The notes under the pieces were generated by a model. The model did not search any database. It had not been told where the DNA came from and saw nothing but the letters and a program-made list of their open reading frames with translations. A stretch of DNA of 64,000 nucleotides from assembly GCA_902772585.1 (NCBI GenBank), contig CACYBB010000005.1, forward strand, positions 1 to 64,000. The letters are read 5' to 3'. A program made the position numbers and the translations under genes. Positions 36,300 through 45,117 of the stretch are shown piece after piece. How positions within the stretch are numbered: the stretch's first letter is position 1; every line of letters begins with the position of its first letter. This DNA is from an uncultured Bacteroidales bacterium. Lineage in GTDB: Bacteria > Bacteroidota > Bacteroidia > Bacteroidales > Bacteroidaceae.

Positions 36300-37673
36300 A
36301 TGAAACGATTATTAAGATATTTTTTCATGCTGACGGTGCTTTCGTTTGTCGTTGAGACGGCGATGGCACAGGTACAAAGCTACAAAGAACTGCATAAGGT
36401 AAAACGCAAGGAAACTATTTTCGGTATAGCTCGTGACAACGGACTGACCATTGACGAACTTATCGAAGCCAATCCGGAGATGAAGGCACCTGGCTATGAG
36501 TTGCGCAAGGGTGACTATATCAAGATCCCATTCCCACCTAACCATCCAGAAATTACTTCTGTCAACCAACAACCGCAGATGCCTACCAAGCCCGTTGTTG
36601 TGGAGCGTGACATGCGAAACAGGGAAATCAGAGTGGGAGTGATGCTGCCACTGCATAATGAGAATGGTGACGGTCGCCGCATGACAGAATACTATCGTGG
36701 TGTGTTGATGGCCTGTGACAGTCTGCGTGTCAGTGGCATCTCCACTGATATTCGTGCATGGAACCTTGCTGAGTTTACCGATGTCCAGAAAATATTGAAA
36801 GACCCTAAGGCCGCTGAGTGCGACTTGATTATCGGTCCTTTGTATACCAAGCAGGTAAAGGTTTTGGGTGACTTTGCCCAGAAACACGACATCCGTGTGC
36901 TGATACCTTTCTCTATCAATTCCAATGAAGTGTTTGACAATGGAAACATTTTCCAAGTGTTCCAGAACGGAAATCAGACGAACAATGGTTATGTGTTCCG
37001 ATTCTACCAACGTTTCAAGGATAGTCATGTGGTTATCATCGACTGTAATGACTCGACGAGTACCAAGGGAAGCTTTACTACTGTGCTGCGTCGTAAACTG
37101 GACCAGGAGGGTGCCAGCTATTCTATTAGCAACCTAAAGTCAGGTGAGGCGAAATTCAAACAGAGTTTCTCTACGACTAAGCATAACGTGGTGGTACTGA
37201 ATACCAGTCGTTCACAGGAATTGAATGTGGCTTTTGCCAAGCTCAATGGTCTGTTGATGACGGCTCCAACGCTGAAGATATCAATGTTTGGCTATCCAGA
37301 ATGGCTGATGTATATCAACAAACATTTGGATAACTTCTATAAGTTCGATACTTATATTCCATCGACTTACTATATGAGTCCGCTCTCACATCGTGGTGAG
37401 CACTTCAAGAAGAAGTATCGTTGGAACTTCCATCAGGATATGCAACCCTACCACCAGCGTTATGCCGTAACAGGTTTTGACCAGGCATATTTTATGATTA
37501 AGGGATTGCATATGTATGGTACCCACTTTACGGGAGCCTCTGGTATGGTGGGCTATACACCATTGCAAACACCATTGCACTTCGAGCGTATCGGCAATGG
37601 AGGTATGCAGAATCGTGCCATCCTGTTTGTGCACTATACACCACAGAACAAAATTGAAACCATCAACTTCTAA
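36300..37673 (+). CDS. LysM domain fused to type I periplasmic-binding-like domain
   Basis: 457 residues: Sec signal (VLSFVVETAMAQ), one LysM domain (about 32-77: HKVKRKETIFGIARDNGLTIDELIEANP...LRKGDYIKIP) and, from about 110, a type I periplasmic-binding fold (IRVGVMLPLHNENGDGRRMTEYYRGVLMACDSL, CDLIIGPLYTKQVKVLGDFAQKHDIRVLIPFS). A similar fold occurs in LpoA-type activators of peptidoglycan synthases, so a cell-wall role is plausible. It is followed closely by an outer-membrane barrel gene. A six-codon open frame (MKNSSL) just upstream ends across its start codon. Confidence 0.75.
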   Translation: MKRLLRYFFMLTVLSFVVETAMAQVQSYKELHKVKRKETIFGIARDNGLTIDELIEANPEMKAPGYELRKGDYIKIPFPPNHPEITSVNQQPQMPTKPVVVERDMRNREIRVGVMLPLHNENGDGRRMTEYYRGVLMACDSLRVSGISTDIRAWNLAEFTDVQKILKDPKAAECDLIIGPLYTKQVKVLGDFAQKHDIRVLIPFSINSNEVFDNGNIFQVFQNGNQTNNGYVFRFYQRFKDSHVVIIDCNDSTSTKGSFTTVLRRKLDQEGASYSISNLKSGEAKFKQSFSTTKHNVVVLNTSRSQELNVAFAKLNGLLMTAPTLKISMFGYPEWLMYINKHLDNFYKFDTYIPSTYYMSPLSHRGEHFKKKYRWNFHQDMQPYHQRYAVTGFDQAYFMIKGLHMYGTHFTGASGMVGYTPLQTPLHFERIGNGGMQNRAILFVHYTPQNKIETINF

Positions 37674-37681
37674 AGAGAAAA

Positions 37682-37702
37682 GTGAATAGTGAAAAGTGAA
37701 AA
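37682..37702 (+). repeat. 7-nt repeat around the start of the barrel gene
   Basis: GTGAATA, GTGAAAA, GTGAAAA with exact 7-nt period; the proposed GTG start (37689) is the first triplet of the second unit. Confidence 0.65.
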
Positions 37703-38465
37703 ATTGAAATACCTTCTGTCTCTTTGCCTATTGGCTTTTCTCCCTTATACCGCTACGGCTCAGGTGGGTGAATATCGCACAGACTTAGCTGTTGGTGGTA
37801 GTGCAGGATATGTGATGAGTAATGTGGGCTTTGTGCCTGATGTACCACAGGGACTATTGCCTGGCTATACGGCTGGACTGTCGGTGCGTTATACTTGTGA
37901 GAAATATTTCAGCAGCATCTGTTCTATTGTGGGAGAGGTGAATGTTACTCAGACTGGTTGGAAGGAAGATATCCGCGATGCCAACAACGATCCTGTATAC
38001 TATGCTGATGATGTTGCCAAGACATCACCGTTGAGTTATGAACGTAAGATTACCTATGTGCAGATTCCTTTCCTGGCACGATTGGGATGGGGACGTGAGC
38101 GCAAGGGTTTGCAGGCTTTTATCCAGGCTGGTCCACAGATAGGATTCTATCTCAATGAATCGACAAAATCGAATATTCTGCTTGGTCATGGAACAGCCAA
38201 TCAGCGTGCCTCGCAGGTGGTGGCTCAGGACACGTTGGCTGTACAGAACAAGTTCGACTATGGTATTGCTGCAGGCGCTGGTATTGAACTGTCATTACCG
38301 AAAGTGGGGCACTTCATTCTGGAAGGCCGCTACTATTATGGCTTGGGTAACATCTTTAAGAACTCAAAGAGTGACTACTTCGGCAAGTCCAACTACGGGC
38401 AGATTGTCATCAAGGCAACCTATCTCTTCGATATAATCAGAACAAGAAATCCTAAAATAAAATAA
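37689..38465 (+). CDS. PorT-like outer-membrane beta-barrel protein
   Basis: 258 residues from a GTG start; a TTG at 37704 would give LKYLLSLCLLAF and is also possible. Signal peptide ending YTATAQ, then alternating beta strands (YTAGLSVRYTCEKYFSSICSIVGEVNVTQTGW, YVQIPFLARLGWG, LQAFIQAGPQIGFYL, FDYGIAAGAGIELSL) as in the PorT/OMP_b-brl_2 family of small barrels. Position suggests an operon with the LysM protein. Function unknown beyond envelope location. Confidence 0.75.
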   Translation: MKSEKLKYLLSLCLLAFLPYTATAQVGEYRTDLAVGGSAGYVMSNVGFVPDVPQGLLPGYTAGLSVRYTCEKYFSSICSIVGEVNVTQTGWKEDIRDANNDPVYYADDVAKTSPLSYERKITYVQIPFLARLGWGRERKGLQAFIQAGPQIGFYLNESTKSNILLGHGTANQRASQVVAQDTLAVQNKFDYGIAAGAGIELSLPKVGHFILEGRYYYGLGNIFKNSKSDYFGKSNYGQIVIKATYLFDIIRTRNPKIK

Positions 38466-38474
38466 GAATAAGTT

Positions 38475-40007
38475 ATGTTTGAAAACCAACCGAAAGGTCT
38501 ATTTGCGTTGGCATTGGCCAACACTGGCGAGCGCTTTGGTTATTATACCATGCTAGCCGTCTTCGCCCTGTTCCTGAGAGCAAACTATGGATTGTCGCCT
38601 GCTATGGCAGGTACCATCTATAGTGCGTTCCTCATGTTAGTGTATTTCTTCCCGCTCATCGGTGGTATGATGGCCGACAAGTTTGGCTTTGGAAAGATGG
38701 TGACAACGGGTATCATGATTATGTTTGCAGGCTATTTGCTGTTGTCGGTTCCCTTGGGTGGCGACAGCGTTGCACTCATCGTGATGCTGGCAGCCCTGCT
38801 GCTCATCGGCTTTGGTACCGGTCTGTTCAAGGGTAACCTCCAGGTAATGGTGGGTGACCTCTATAACGATCCGCAGTATAAAGACAAGCGCGATGCAGGT
38901 TTCTCTATCTTCTATATGGCTATCAATATCGGTGCATTGTTTGCACCTACTGCAGCCATTAAGATTAAGGAGTATGCAGAGACGGCGCTGGGCTACTCGT
39001 CTAACGATGCCTACCATTTCTCGTTTGCAGTGGCTTGTGCCTCGTTGATTCTGTCTATCGCTATCTACTACCTTTTCCGTAGCACGTTCCGTCATACGGA
39101 GGGTGGTGCGAAGAAGGATGCCAAGATTGCCGATGCCGCTCCTGTTGAAGAACTCAGCAAAGAGGAAACCAAGCAACGCATCGTGGCACTCTGCCTCGTA
39201 TTTGCCGTAGTTATCTTCTTCTGGATGGCTTTCCACCAGAACGGTCTGTCGCTGACCTACTTTGCTGACGAGTTTACCGCTCAGTCTGCTGATGGTTTGC
39301 AGGCTATGTGCTTTAATGTGTGGAACCTCGTAGCCGTCATCTTCATCGTCTATGCGCTGTTCTCGCTATTCCAGTCGAAAACAGGCAAGGCAAAGGCTAT
39401 CTCTGCCGCTGTTATTGTGGCTGCTATCGCTTTCCTTTGCCTGCAATACAATCCTGATGGTACGATTTCGGTTTCTGCACCTATCTTTCAACAGTTCAAC
39501 CCCTTCTATGTCGTAGCCCTGACACCTGTGTCAATGGCTATCTTCGGTTCGTTGGCAGCCAAGGGCAAAGAGCCTTCGGCACCGCGTAAGATTGCTTACG
39601 GTATGATTGTGGCAGCTATTGCCTATGCCTTGATGGCCTTTGCTTCGTTCGGTCTTCCTATGCCTCAGACTGAGATGGGAGCTGATGGCAATCCTGTTGC
39701 CGTTCATGTGGCAGACGTAACGCCCAACCTGCTCATCAGTGTCTATCTTATTCTTACTTTTGGTGAACTATTGCTTTCACCTATGGGTATATCCTTTGTC
39801 TCGAAGGTAGCACCTCCTAAATATAAGGGTATGATGATGGGTGGCTGGTTTGTGGCTACCGCCATTGGTAATCAGCTCGTTGTTGTAGGTGGTCTGCTCT
39901 GGGGCGCTGTTCCCCTCTGGCTATGCTGGAGCGTATTCCTGGGTGTCTGCCTCGTAGCTGCCATCTTCATGTTCGCCATGATGAAGCGCCTGGAGAAGGT
40001 ATGCTAA
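38475..40007 (+). CDS. POT-family proton-dependent oligopeptide transporter
   Basis: 510 residues, about 14 helices. The N-terminus carries the POT signature ERFGYYTMLAVFALFL and later FSIFYMAINIGALFAP; the C-terminal half has SPMGISFVSKVAPPKYKGMMMGGWF. It imports di- and tripeptides with protons across the inner membrane. Its end overlaps the NhaC start by 7 nt. Confidence 0.92.
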   Translation: MFENQPKGLFALALANTGERFGYYTMLAVFALFLRANYGLSPAMAGTIYSAFLMLVYFFPLIGGMMADKFGFGKMVTTGIMIMFAGYLLLSVPLGGDSVALIVMLAALLLIGFGTGLFKGNLQVMVGDLYNDPQYKDKRDAGFSIFYMAINIGALFAPTAAIKIKEYAETALGYSSNDAYHFSFAVACASLILSIAIYYLFRSTFRHTEGGAKKDAKIADAAPVEELSKEETKQRIVALCLVFAVVIFFWMAFHQNGLSLTYFADEFTAQSADGLQAMCFNVWNLVAVIFIVYALFSLFQSKTGKAKAISAAVIVAAIAFLCLQYNPDGTISVSAPIFQQFNPFYVVALTPVSMAIFGSLAAKGKEPSAPRKIAYGMIVAAIAYALMAFASFGLPMPQTEMGADGNPVAVHVADVTPNLLISVYLILTFGELLLSPMGISFVSKVAPPKYKGMMMGGWFVATAIGNQLVVVGGLLWGAVPLWLCWSVFLGVCLVAAIFMFAMMKRLEKVC

Positions 40008-41407
40008 GCTTCATCCCATTCCTTGTACTGATAGTACTCATTACGTGTTGCATTGCCGTTTTTGGCAATGCAACACTTGATGGTGCCTCACAGGTGTCGC
40101 TGATGGTGGCGGCAGCAGTGAGTGTGCTGATAGGTCATTTCTCAAAACGACTGGAATGGGAGAAACTGGAAAAGGAAGTCTCTGACAAGATTGCCAGTTG
40201 TACACCGGCAATCATTATCCTATTGCTTATCGGTGCCATTGGTGGCACGTGGATGGTGGCAGGTATCGTGCCGACAATGATTTACTATGGCATGCAGATT
40301 ATCCAGCCGGAGGTATTCCTGGTTAGTAGTAGTGTACTGTGTGCCTTGGTGAGCCTGATGATAGGCTCGTCGTGGACGACTGTTGCAACTATCGGTTTGG
40401 CATTGATGGGTATAGGTAAGGCCCATGGCTTCGATGATGGCTGGATTGCCGGCTCCATCATTACAGGCGCCTATTTCGGTGACAAGTTGTCGCCTCTTTC
40501 TGATACTACAGTCTTGGCATCTAGCGTGTCTGGTACACCGTTGTTTACGCATATCCGATATATGTTGTACACTACAGTACCAACATTCTGCATCTCGCTA
40601 ACCATTTTCCTCATTGCTGGTTTTACGATGGATGTGCAGGGACATGGTAACGTGCATGAGTTTATGGAAGGTCTGCAAGATACGTTTGTCATCTCCCCAT
40701 GGTTACTTATTGTTCCTGTGTTGACGGGCGTGATGATAGCCCGTCGCTGGCCATCAATGGTTGTGCTGTTTATGGCTATTCTGTTGGCTGTCGTGGTGGC
40801 TTTATTGATTCAGTCGGATTTGGTGCTCCGTATAGCTGGAAACAATGGAGGTTTGCTGGCATCATATAAAGGGATGATGCGCGTCTGTTATGGTAGTACG
40901 GATATTGAGACAGGTAATCAGGTGCTTAACGAACTGGTACATACCAACGGTATGTCAGGCATGATGCCAACCATTTGGTTGATTATCTGTGCACAGACGT
41001 TTGGTGGAGCGTTGACGGCTACAGGACAGTTACAGGATTTTATGCGTCTGCTGCTGCGTCTTGTTCGTGGTACAGCTTCGTTGGTAGCTTCGACCGTAGG
41101 TACAGCATTGTTTTGTAATATTGCCACTGCCGACCAGTATTTATCAATCATGCTCTCCAGTTCGATGTTCAAAGACACGTTCCGCCAACGGGGTTATGAG
41201 CCACAATTGTTAAGCCGTTCCTGTGAGGATGGTGCCACCGTAACTTCTGTATTGGTACCATGGAATACGTGCGGACTGACGCAAAGTACAGTCCTTGGTG
41301 TGGCTACATTAACCTATCTGCCATATTGTTTCTTTAATTACCTATCACCGCTGATGAGTATTTTCATTGCATCGATAGGGTGGAAAATCAAACGAACATG
41401 TTCCTAA
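40001..41407 (+). CDS. nhaC: NhaC-family Na+/H+ antiporter
   Basis: 468 residues from the ATG at 40001, overlapping the end of the transporter gene; the frame is open upstream but would start deep inside it. About 11 helices with the NhaC-type segments SSWTTVATIGLALMGIG, GSIITGAYFGDKLSPLSDTTVLASSVSGTPLFTHIRYML and LLSRSCEDGATVTSVLVPWNTCGL. It exports Na+ (or a related organic acid) in exchange for H+. Pairing with a proton-driven peptide importer suggests linked ion economy (inference). Confidence 0.88.
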   Translation: MLSFIPFLVLIVLITCCIAVFGNATLDGASQVSLMVAAAVSVLIGHFSKRLEWEKLEKEVSDKIASCTPAIIILLLIGAIGGTWMVAGIVPTMIYYGMQIIQPEVFLVSSSVLCALVSLMIGSSWTTVATIGLALMGIGKAHGFDDGWIAGSIITGAYFGDKLSPLSDTTVLASSVSGTPLFTHIRYMLYTTVPTFCISLTIFLIAGFTMDVQGHGNVHEFMEGLQDTFVISPWLLIVPVLTGVMIARRWPSMVVLFMAILLAVVVALLIQSDLVLRIAGNNGGLLASYKGMMRVCYGSTDIETGNQVLNELVHTNGMSGMMPTIWLIICAQTFGGALTATGQLQDFMRLLLRLVRGTASLVASTVGTALFCNIATADQYLSIMLSSSMFKDTFRQRGYEPQLLSRSCEDGATVTSVLVPWNTCGLTQSTVLGVATLTYLPYCFFNYLSPLMSIFIASIGWKIKRTCS

Positions 41408-42318
41408 GTCTGTTATTAACGGGCTTTTTAACGCTTGTGGAGTTGAACTGCGAGAATATGTTTGACTGCAAGCATGACTCATTGAAAGATGATACGGAGT
41501 GGATGCCCGATGGAAAACGGAAGTGGACACCTGCCCGCTATTGGCGTAAACTGAATCATATAGGTCAGGAAATACTATCATGTCAGGAGGATGGTGTGCC
41601 TGATTTGGTGGCATTGGTGGAAGTTGAGAATGATAGCGTTCTCTTTGATTTGACCCGTCGCTCGTTGTTGCGTAGGGCAGGGTATGATTATTTGATGACG
41701 TCCTCGCCTGATGTGCGTGGTATCGATGTGGCATTGCTCTATCAACCCATGACGTTTCGTCCTATCTGTTACGATTATCTCAGTATTTCACCATTGGAAG
41801 GAATGCGTCCTACACGAGACGTCCTGTATGTTCAAGGAGAAACCTTGAACTACGATACGCTGCATATTTTTGTGGTTCATGCACCGAGTCGTTTTGGTGG
41901 TGAAAAACAGACGCGACCTAATCGTAAGTTGATAGCGGACCATGTGGTGACTGCTATTCGTCAGTTGCCTACAGATGCCAAAGTGATTGTTGTTGGCGAC
42001 TTTAACGACGAGGCTACTGATCCTGCTTTACGTTATCTGGAAAACAACGGTCTGCATAATGTCACTGCTGGTGTAAAAGGCTCTCATGGTGCAAAAGCCA
42101 CCTATCGCTACCAGGGCTTCTGGCAGAGCATTGACCATGTCTTTGTTAGCACTGTGCTGCTCAGTTCAATTGATCGGTCCTTTATCAATGATGCTCCTTT
42201 CCTGTTGGAGGAAGACAAAAAATACGGAGGAGTAAAACCCCTCCGCACCTTTAATGGTTATCGTTACCAGCGTGGCTTCAGCGATCATCTGCCACTGGTA
42301 GTTCGTTTCAGTCGTTAG
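41398..42318 (+). CDS. endonuclease/exonuclease/phosphatase-family protein
   Basis: 306 residues from the ATG at 41398, which overlaps the nhaC stop by 10 nt; a GTG 18 nt upstream is an alternative. A short hydrophobic N-terminus (FLSLLLTGFLTLVELNCENMFD) is followed by the EEP-fold landmarks VALVEVEN, VHAPSRFGG, KVIVVGDFNDEATD, YRYQGFWQSIDHVFVS and RGFSDHLPLVVRFSR. The fold hydrolyses phosphodiesters or phosphomonoesters with a metal ion; substrate unknown. Its stop overlaps the stop of the convergent Rid-like gene by 3 to 4 nt. Confidence 0.85.
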   Translation: MFLSLLLTGFLTLVELNCENMFDCKHDSLKDDTEWMPDGKRKWTPARYWRKLNHIGQEILSCQEDGVPDLVALVEVENDSVLFDLTRRSLLRRAGYDYLMTSSPDVRGIDVALLYQPMTFRPICYDYLSISPLEGMRPTRDVLYVQGETLNYDTLHIFVVHAPSRFGGEKQTRPNRKLIADHVVTAIRQLPTDAKVIVVGDFNDEATDPALRYLENNGLHNVTAGVKGSHGAKATYRYQGFWQSIDHVFVSTVLLSSIDRSFINDAPFLLEEDKKYGGVKPLRTFNGYRYQRGFSDHLPLVVRFSR

Positions 42319-43451
42319 AATAATGGCAGGTCTGCTACTGTCTGTTCCTTGACAGCCATCACCTCCATCTCAATGAGCCAACCTGAACGACAGACGGGAG
42401 CATGGACAATGATGCGTGGATGACCAGGGAAACGCTCTTCGTAGAGTGCGTTGACGACCTGATAGTCTGCAATATCGCGCAGATAGACAATCATTACTCC
42501 CACTTCGTCGTAACTGCTTCCTGCCTCTTTGAGCAGGGCTTCTACGTTGTCCCACATACGATGGGTTTGACGAACGATGTCTTTTGGATGCTCTATCTGT
42601 CCCTTGTTATTGATGCTGGCTGTACCAGAAATAATAACATGACGGCGGTCTCCATAGTCAATGGTTGTACCGCGCTCAAAACTGACACCATAGTCGCTGG
42701 TACGGTTCAGATGGGTAGGAGCATAGAGATAATGAATCTGCTCCTTCTTGATACCGGCAATGGCATAGTTGTCCATCTGTGTCAGTACCTTCGGGTCGAA
42801 AGCACGGCCACCAATACCTGTTGAGGCGATATAGTGGGTGTCTTCTGTCAGTCCCTGAGTGAAGAATACCTTATTGCGGGCTGCAACTACACCAGCATAG
42901 TTAACATCGACATCATTGACGAAAAGCCATGTACGGATGCAATTGTCGGCCAGTGTACAACCTTCCTGAACCAATTGCATGACATACTCGTTGAAGAGTA
43001 GTCGTGTCTGATATTCGGAGTTCTGTGCCATATTGTGTGCCGAGGCATTCCATAGGTGACGGAAATTGCCGTGACTGACCTCATAAAGTCCGCTCTCTAA
43101 CTGGCGGCTGTTGACATTGGTCAGCAGGTATACCCACAGTCCGATTTTAGAACCGTCAAGAGGAGCCTGACCGATTACGCTCTTGGCACAGTCACTGGTA
43201 TCTGCTAGCAAGACTTCATCAGCCTGATTGGCCACATCACTCAGGAAATAGCGTTTCAATACGGCAGTGGCTCCGTTCAATGTTGTTGTCTTTAACTGCT
43301 CATAGGCATCTAATACTGCGTCCAGCTGTTGGTGGAATGTTAGTCCAGTGGCCTTGGCATGTATCATGACGTGGTATTCCGCCACTTCACCATGACCGGT
43401 AAAGCTGAATATCTCAGCCTGAGCATTGGCAAATTGGAGTGTCTTGTTCAT
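42315..43451 (-). CDS. two-domain Rid/YjgF-like protein (chorismatase-like architecture)
   Basis: 378 residues, cytoplasmic. The C-terminal part (from about 245: HVIISGTASINNKGQIEHPKDIVRQTHRMWDNVEALLKEAGSSYDEVG..MIVYLRDIADYQVVNALYEERFPGHPR) is a RidA-fold domain. The N-terminal half (LLTNVNSRQL, RHLWNASAHNMAQNSEYQTRLLFNEYV) may be a second diverged Rid-like domain, as in the FkbO/Hyg5 chorismatases. Chorismate or imine chemistry is possible but unproven. It is the last gene of an S9 peptidase-MFS-Rid operon, 3 bp after the MFS gene. Confidence 0.65.
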   Translation of the reverse strand: MNKTLQFANAQAEIFSFTGHGEVAEYHVMIHAKATGLTFHQQLDAVLDAYEQLKTTTLNGATAVLKRYFLSDVANQADEVLLADTSDCAKSVIGQAPLDGSKIGLWVYLLTNVNSRQLESGLYEVSHGNFRHLWNASAHNMAQNSEYQTRLLFNEYVMQLVQEGCTLADNCIRTWLFVNDVDVNYAGVVAARNKVFFTQGLTEDTHYIASTGIGGRAFDPKVLTQMDNYAIAGIKKEQIHYLYAPTHLNRTSDYGVSFERGTTIDYGDRRHVIISGTASINNKGQIEHPKDIVRQTHRMWDNVEALLKEAGSSYDEVGVMIVYLRDIADYQVVNALYEERFPGHPRIIVHAPVCRSGWLIEMEVMAVKEQTVADLPLF

Positions 43452-43454
43452 TGC

Positions 43455-45074
43455 TTACTTGATATTCGGTTCTTCCAGTCCCAGACCCTTCTTCTTGTCC
43501 ACTGCCTTCAGCACAAGACCAAGTAACAGGGCTGCAACACCCAGTGATGCCAGCATGATAAGTGGTGCGGTATAGTTGAGTTCCGTAGCACTGGTACCCT
43601 CCGGGTTGGTAGCATCAAGTACCTTACCGATAAGCAGGGGGAATAACCATAGTCCGATATTCTGAATCCAGAAGATGAGTGCGTATGCAGAGCCAATAAC
43701 CTTAGCATCAACCAGCTTGGGAACGCTGGGCCACAGTGAAGCGGGAACCAGCGAGAATGATGAACCGAGTACGAGGATGGTGATGTAGGCAATAACGACG
43801 CCACCGGTGGCGCTGCCTTTGAACAGGGGGAGAATGAAGGCGAACGTCAGGTGGCAGAAGATGAGCAGTAATGAGCCAAGCATCAGCATACTAACAGCCT
43901 TTCCGTGGTGATCCAGATACTTGCCCAAGATGGGAGTGATGAGCACTGCCAACAGGGGGAATACGGCAAAGATGCTACCAGCCGTCTGCTGCATGAATCC
44001 CATATAACAGTAGGTAACGAGGCCTAATATGCTGAGACCCAGCAGTCCATACTTCTTGCTTGTCTTCTCTTGGAAGTTGCTAGCAAAGCCAGTGGCTGCA
44101 ACAAAGAGCATCAATGCGTATTGGATGTAGGTTACGGTGTCTGTAGCCCAGAAAGAATTGACATCGGGAGCTACCAGTGTTAGGTTGCACTGCAGCATGT
44201 TGACAGCATACTTCTGGAAGGGGAAGATGGCACTGTAATAGAGTACGCAGAGCAGAGCGACGAGCCAGAAACCACTGTCGCTGAGAATCTTGCCAATGTC
44301 ACTAATCTTGAAGGGATCGTCTTTCTCTTCTGCTTCACCAGTCTGTGCGTCGAGTTTCTGATCCATGACAAAATAGACGATGGTCATGATGAGAGCAATA
44401 CACATCAGTACTACACCGAAGGCTACTGAACGGCTGACGCTGACCACACCACCCAGACGGGCGAAGAATGGTGAGAAGATCATACAGGTGGCAACACCCA
44501 GACGGGCCAGTGCCATCTCAGAACCCATAGCCAAAGCCATCTCACGACCCTTAAACCACTTCACGATACCACGGCTAACAGTGATACCTGCCATCTCACA
44601 GCCACAACCGAAAATCATGAATCCACAAGCAGCAAACTTAGCTGATGCGGGCATACCCTGGTAGAATGGACTGACGCCCAGCTCATCGAAAACGGGTATG
44701 TAGTTGAGGTTGTTGGTAAACCAGGTCTCCAGACCGCTTCCCATAAAGCCCTCACTAACAGCATACCACTTGATGCAGGCACCAACCAGCATGACAGCGG
44801 CAGAGAGTACAGCCGTAAAGCGCACACCCATCTTGTCGAGGATGATACCAGCAAAGATGAGGAAGAAAGCGAAGACGTTAAGGAATACCTCTGAGCCCTG
44901 CATGGTACCAAAGGCTGTCGAATCCCATCCGCGTGTCTCCTGCATGAGGTCCTTGATGGGTGAAAGGATATCCATGAATATGTAGCTGCAGAACATGGCC
45001 ATAGCCAGCAGCAGCAGAGCAGTCCAGCGCATAGCAGCGCTGTCGCGAAGTGTCTTTTGAATCTGTTGTGTCAT
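43455..45074 (-). CDS. MFS transporter
   Basis: 539 residues with about 12 helices. MFS motif-A-like GIILDKMGVRFTAVLSA after helix 2, and SRGIVKWFKGREMALAMGSEMALARLG resembling organic-anion/nitrate-type MFS members. The large loop near residues 240-260 is acidic (AQTGEAEEKDDPFK). Substrate unknown; the peptidase upstream hints at peptides or amino-acid-like compounds. Its leader carries the 8-nt repeat shared with nuoM and the Skp-like gene. Confidence 0.85.
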   Translation of the reverse strand: MTQQIQKTLRDSAAMRWTALLLLAMAMFCSYIFMDILSPIKDLMQETRGWDSTAFGTMQGSEVFLNVFAFFLIFAGIILDKMGVRFTAVLSAAVMLVGACIKWYAVSEGFMGSGLETWFTNNLNYIPVFDELGVSPFYQGMPASAKFAACGFMIFGCGCEMAGITVSRGIVKWFKGREMALAMGSEMALARLGVATCMIFSPFFARLGGVVSVSRSVAFGVVLMCIALIMTIVYFVMDQKLDAQTGEAEEKDDPFKISDIGKILSDSGFWLVALLCVLYYSAIFPFQKYAVNMLQCNLTLVAPDVNSFWATDTVTYIQYALMLFVAATGFASNFQEKTSKKYGLLGLSILGLVTYCYMGFMQQTAGSIFAVFPLLAVLITPILGKYLDHHGKAVSMLMLGSLLLIFCHLTFAFILPLFKGSATGGVVIAYITILVLGSSFSLVPASLWPSVPKLVDAKVIGSAYALIFWIQNIGLWLFPLLIGKVLDATNPEGTSATELNYTAPLIMLASLGVAALLLGLVLKAVDKKKGLGLEEPNIK

Positions 45075-45085
45075 TTCAATTTTGT

Positions 45086-45117
45086 CGTTATTACGTTATT
45101 TCGTTATTTCGGAATTA
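45086..45117 (-). repeat. 8-nt tandem repeat before the MFS gene
   Basis: On the minus strand the leader reads AAATAACG, AAATAACG, TAATAACG with a degenerate fourth unit, starting 11 nt before the ATG at 45074. Same unit and orientation as at nuoM and at 51668. Confidence 0.75.

Noticed and set aside
39923..40000. Upstream start for nhaC
   Set aside because: It is out-of-frame sequence inside the peptide transporter gene; ATG 40001 gives a proper first membrane helix.
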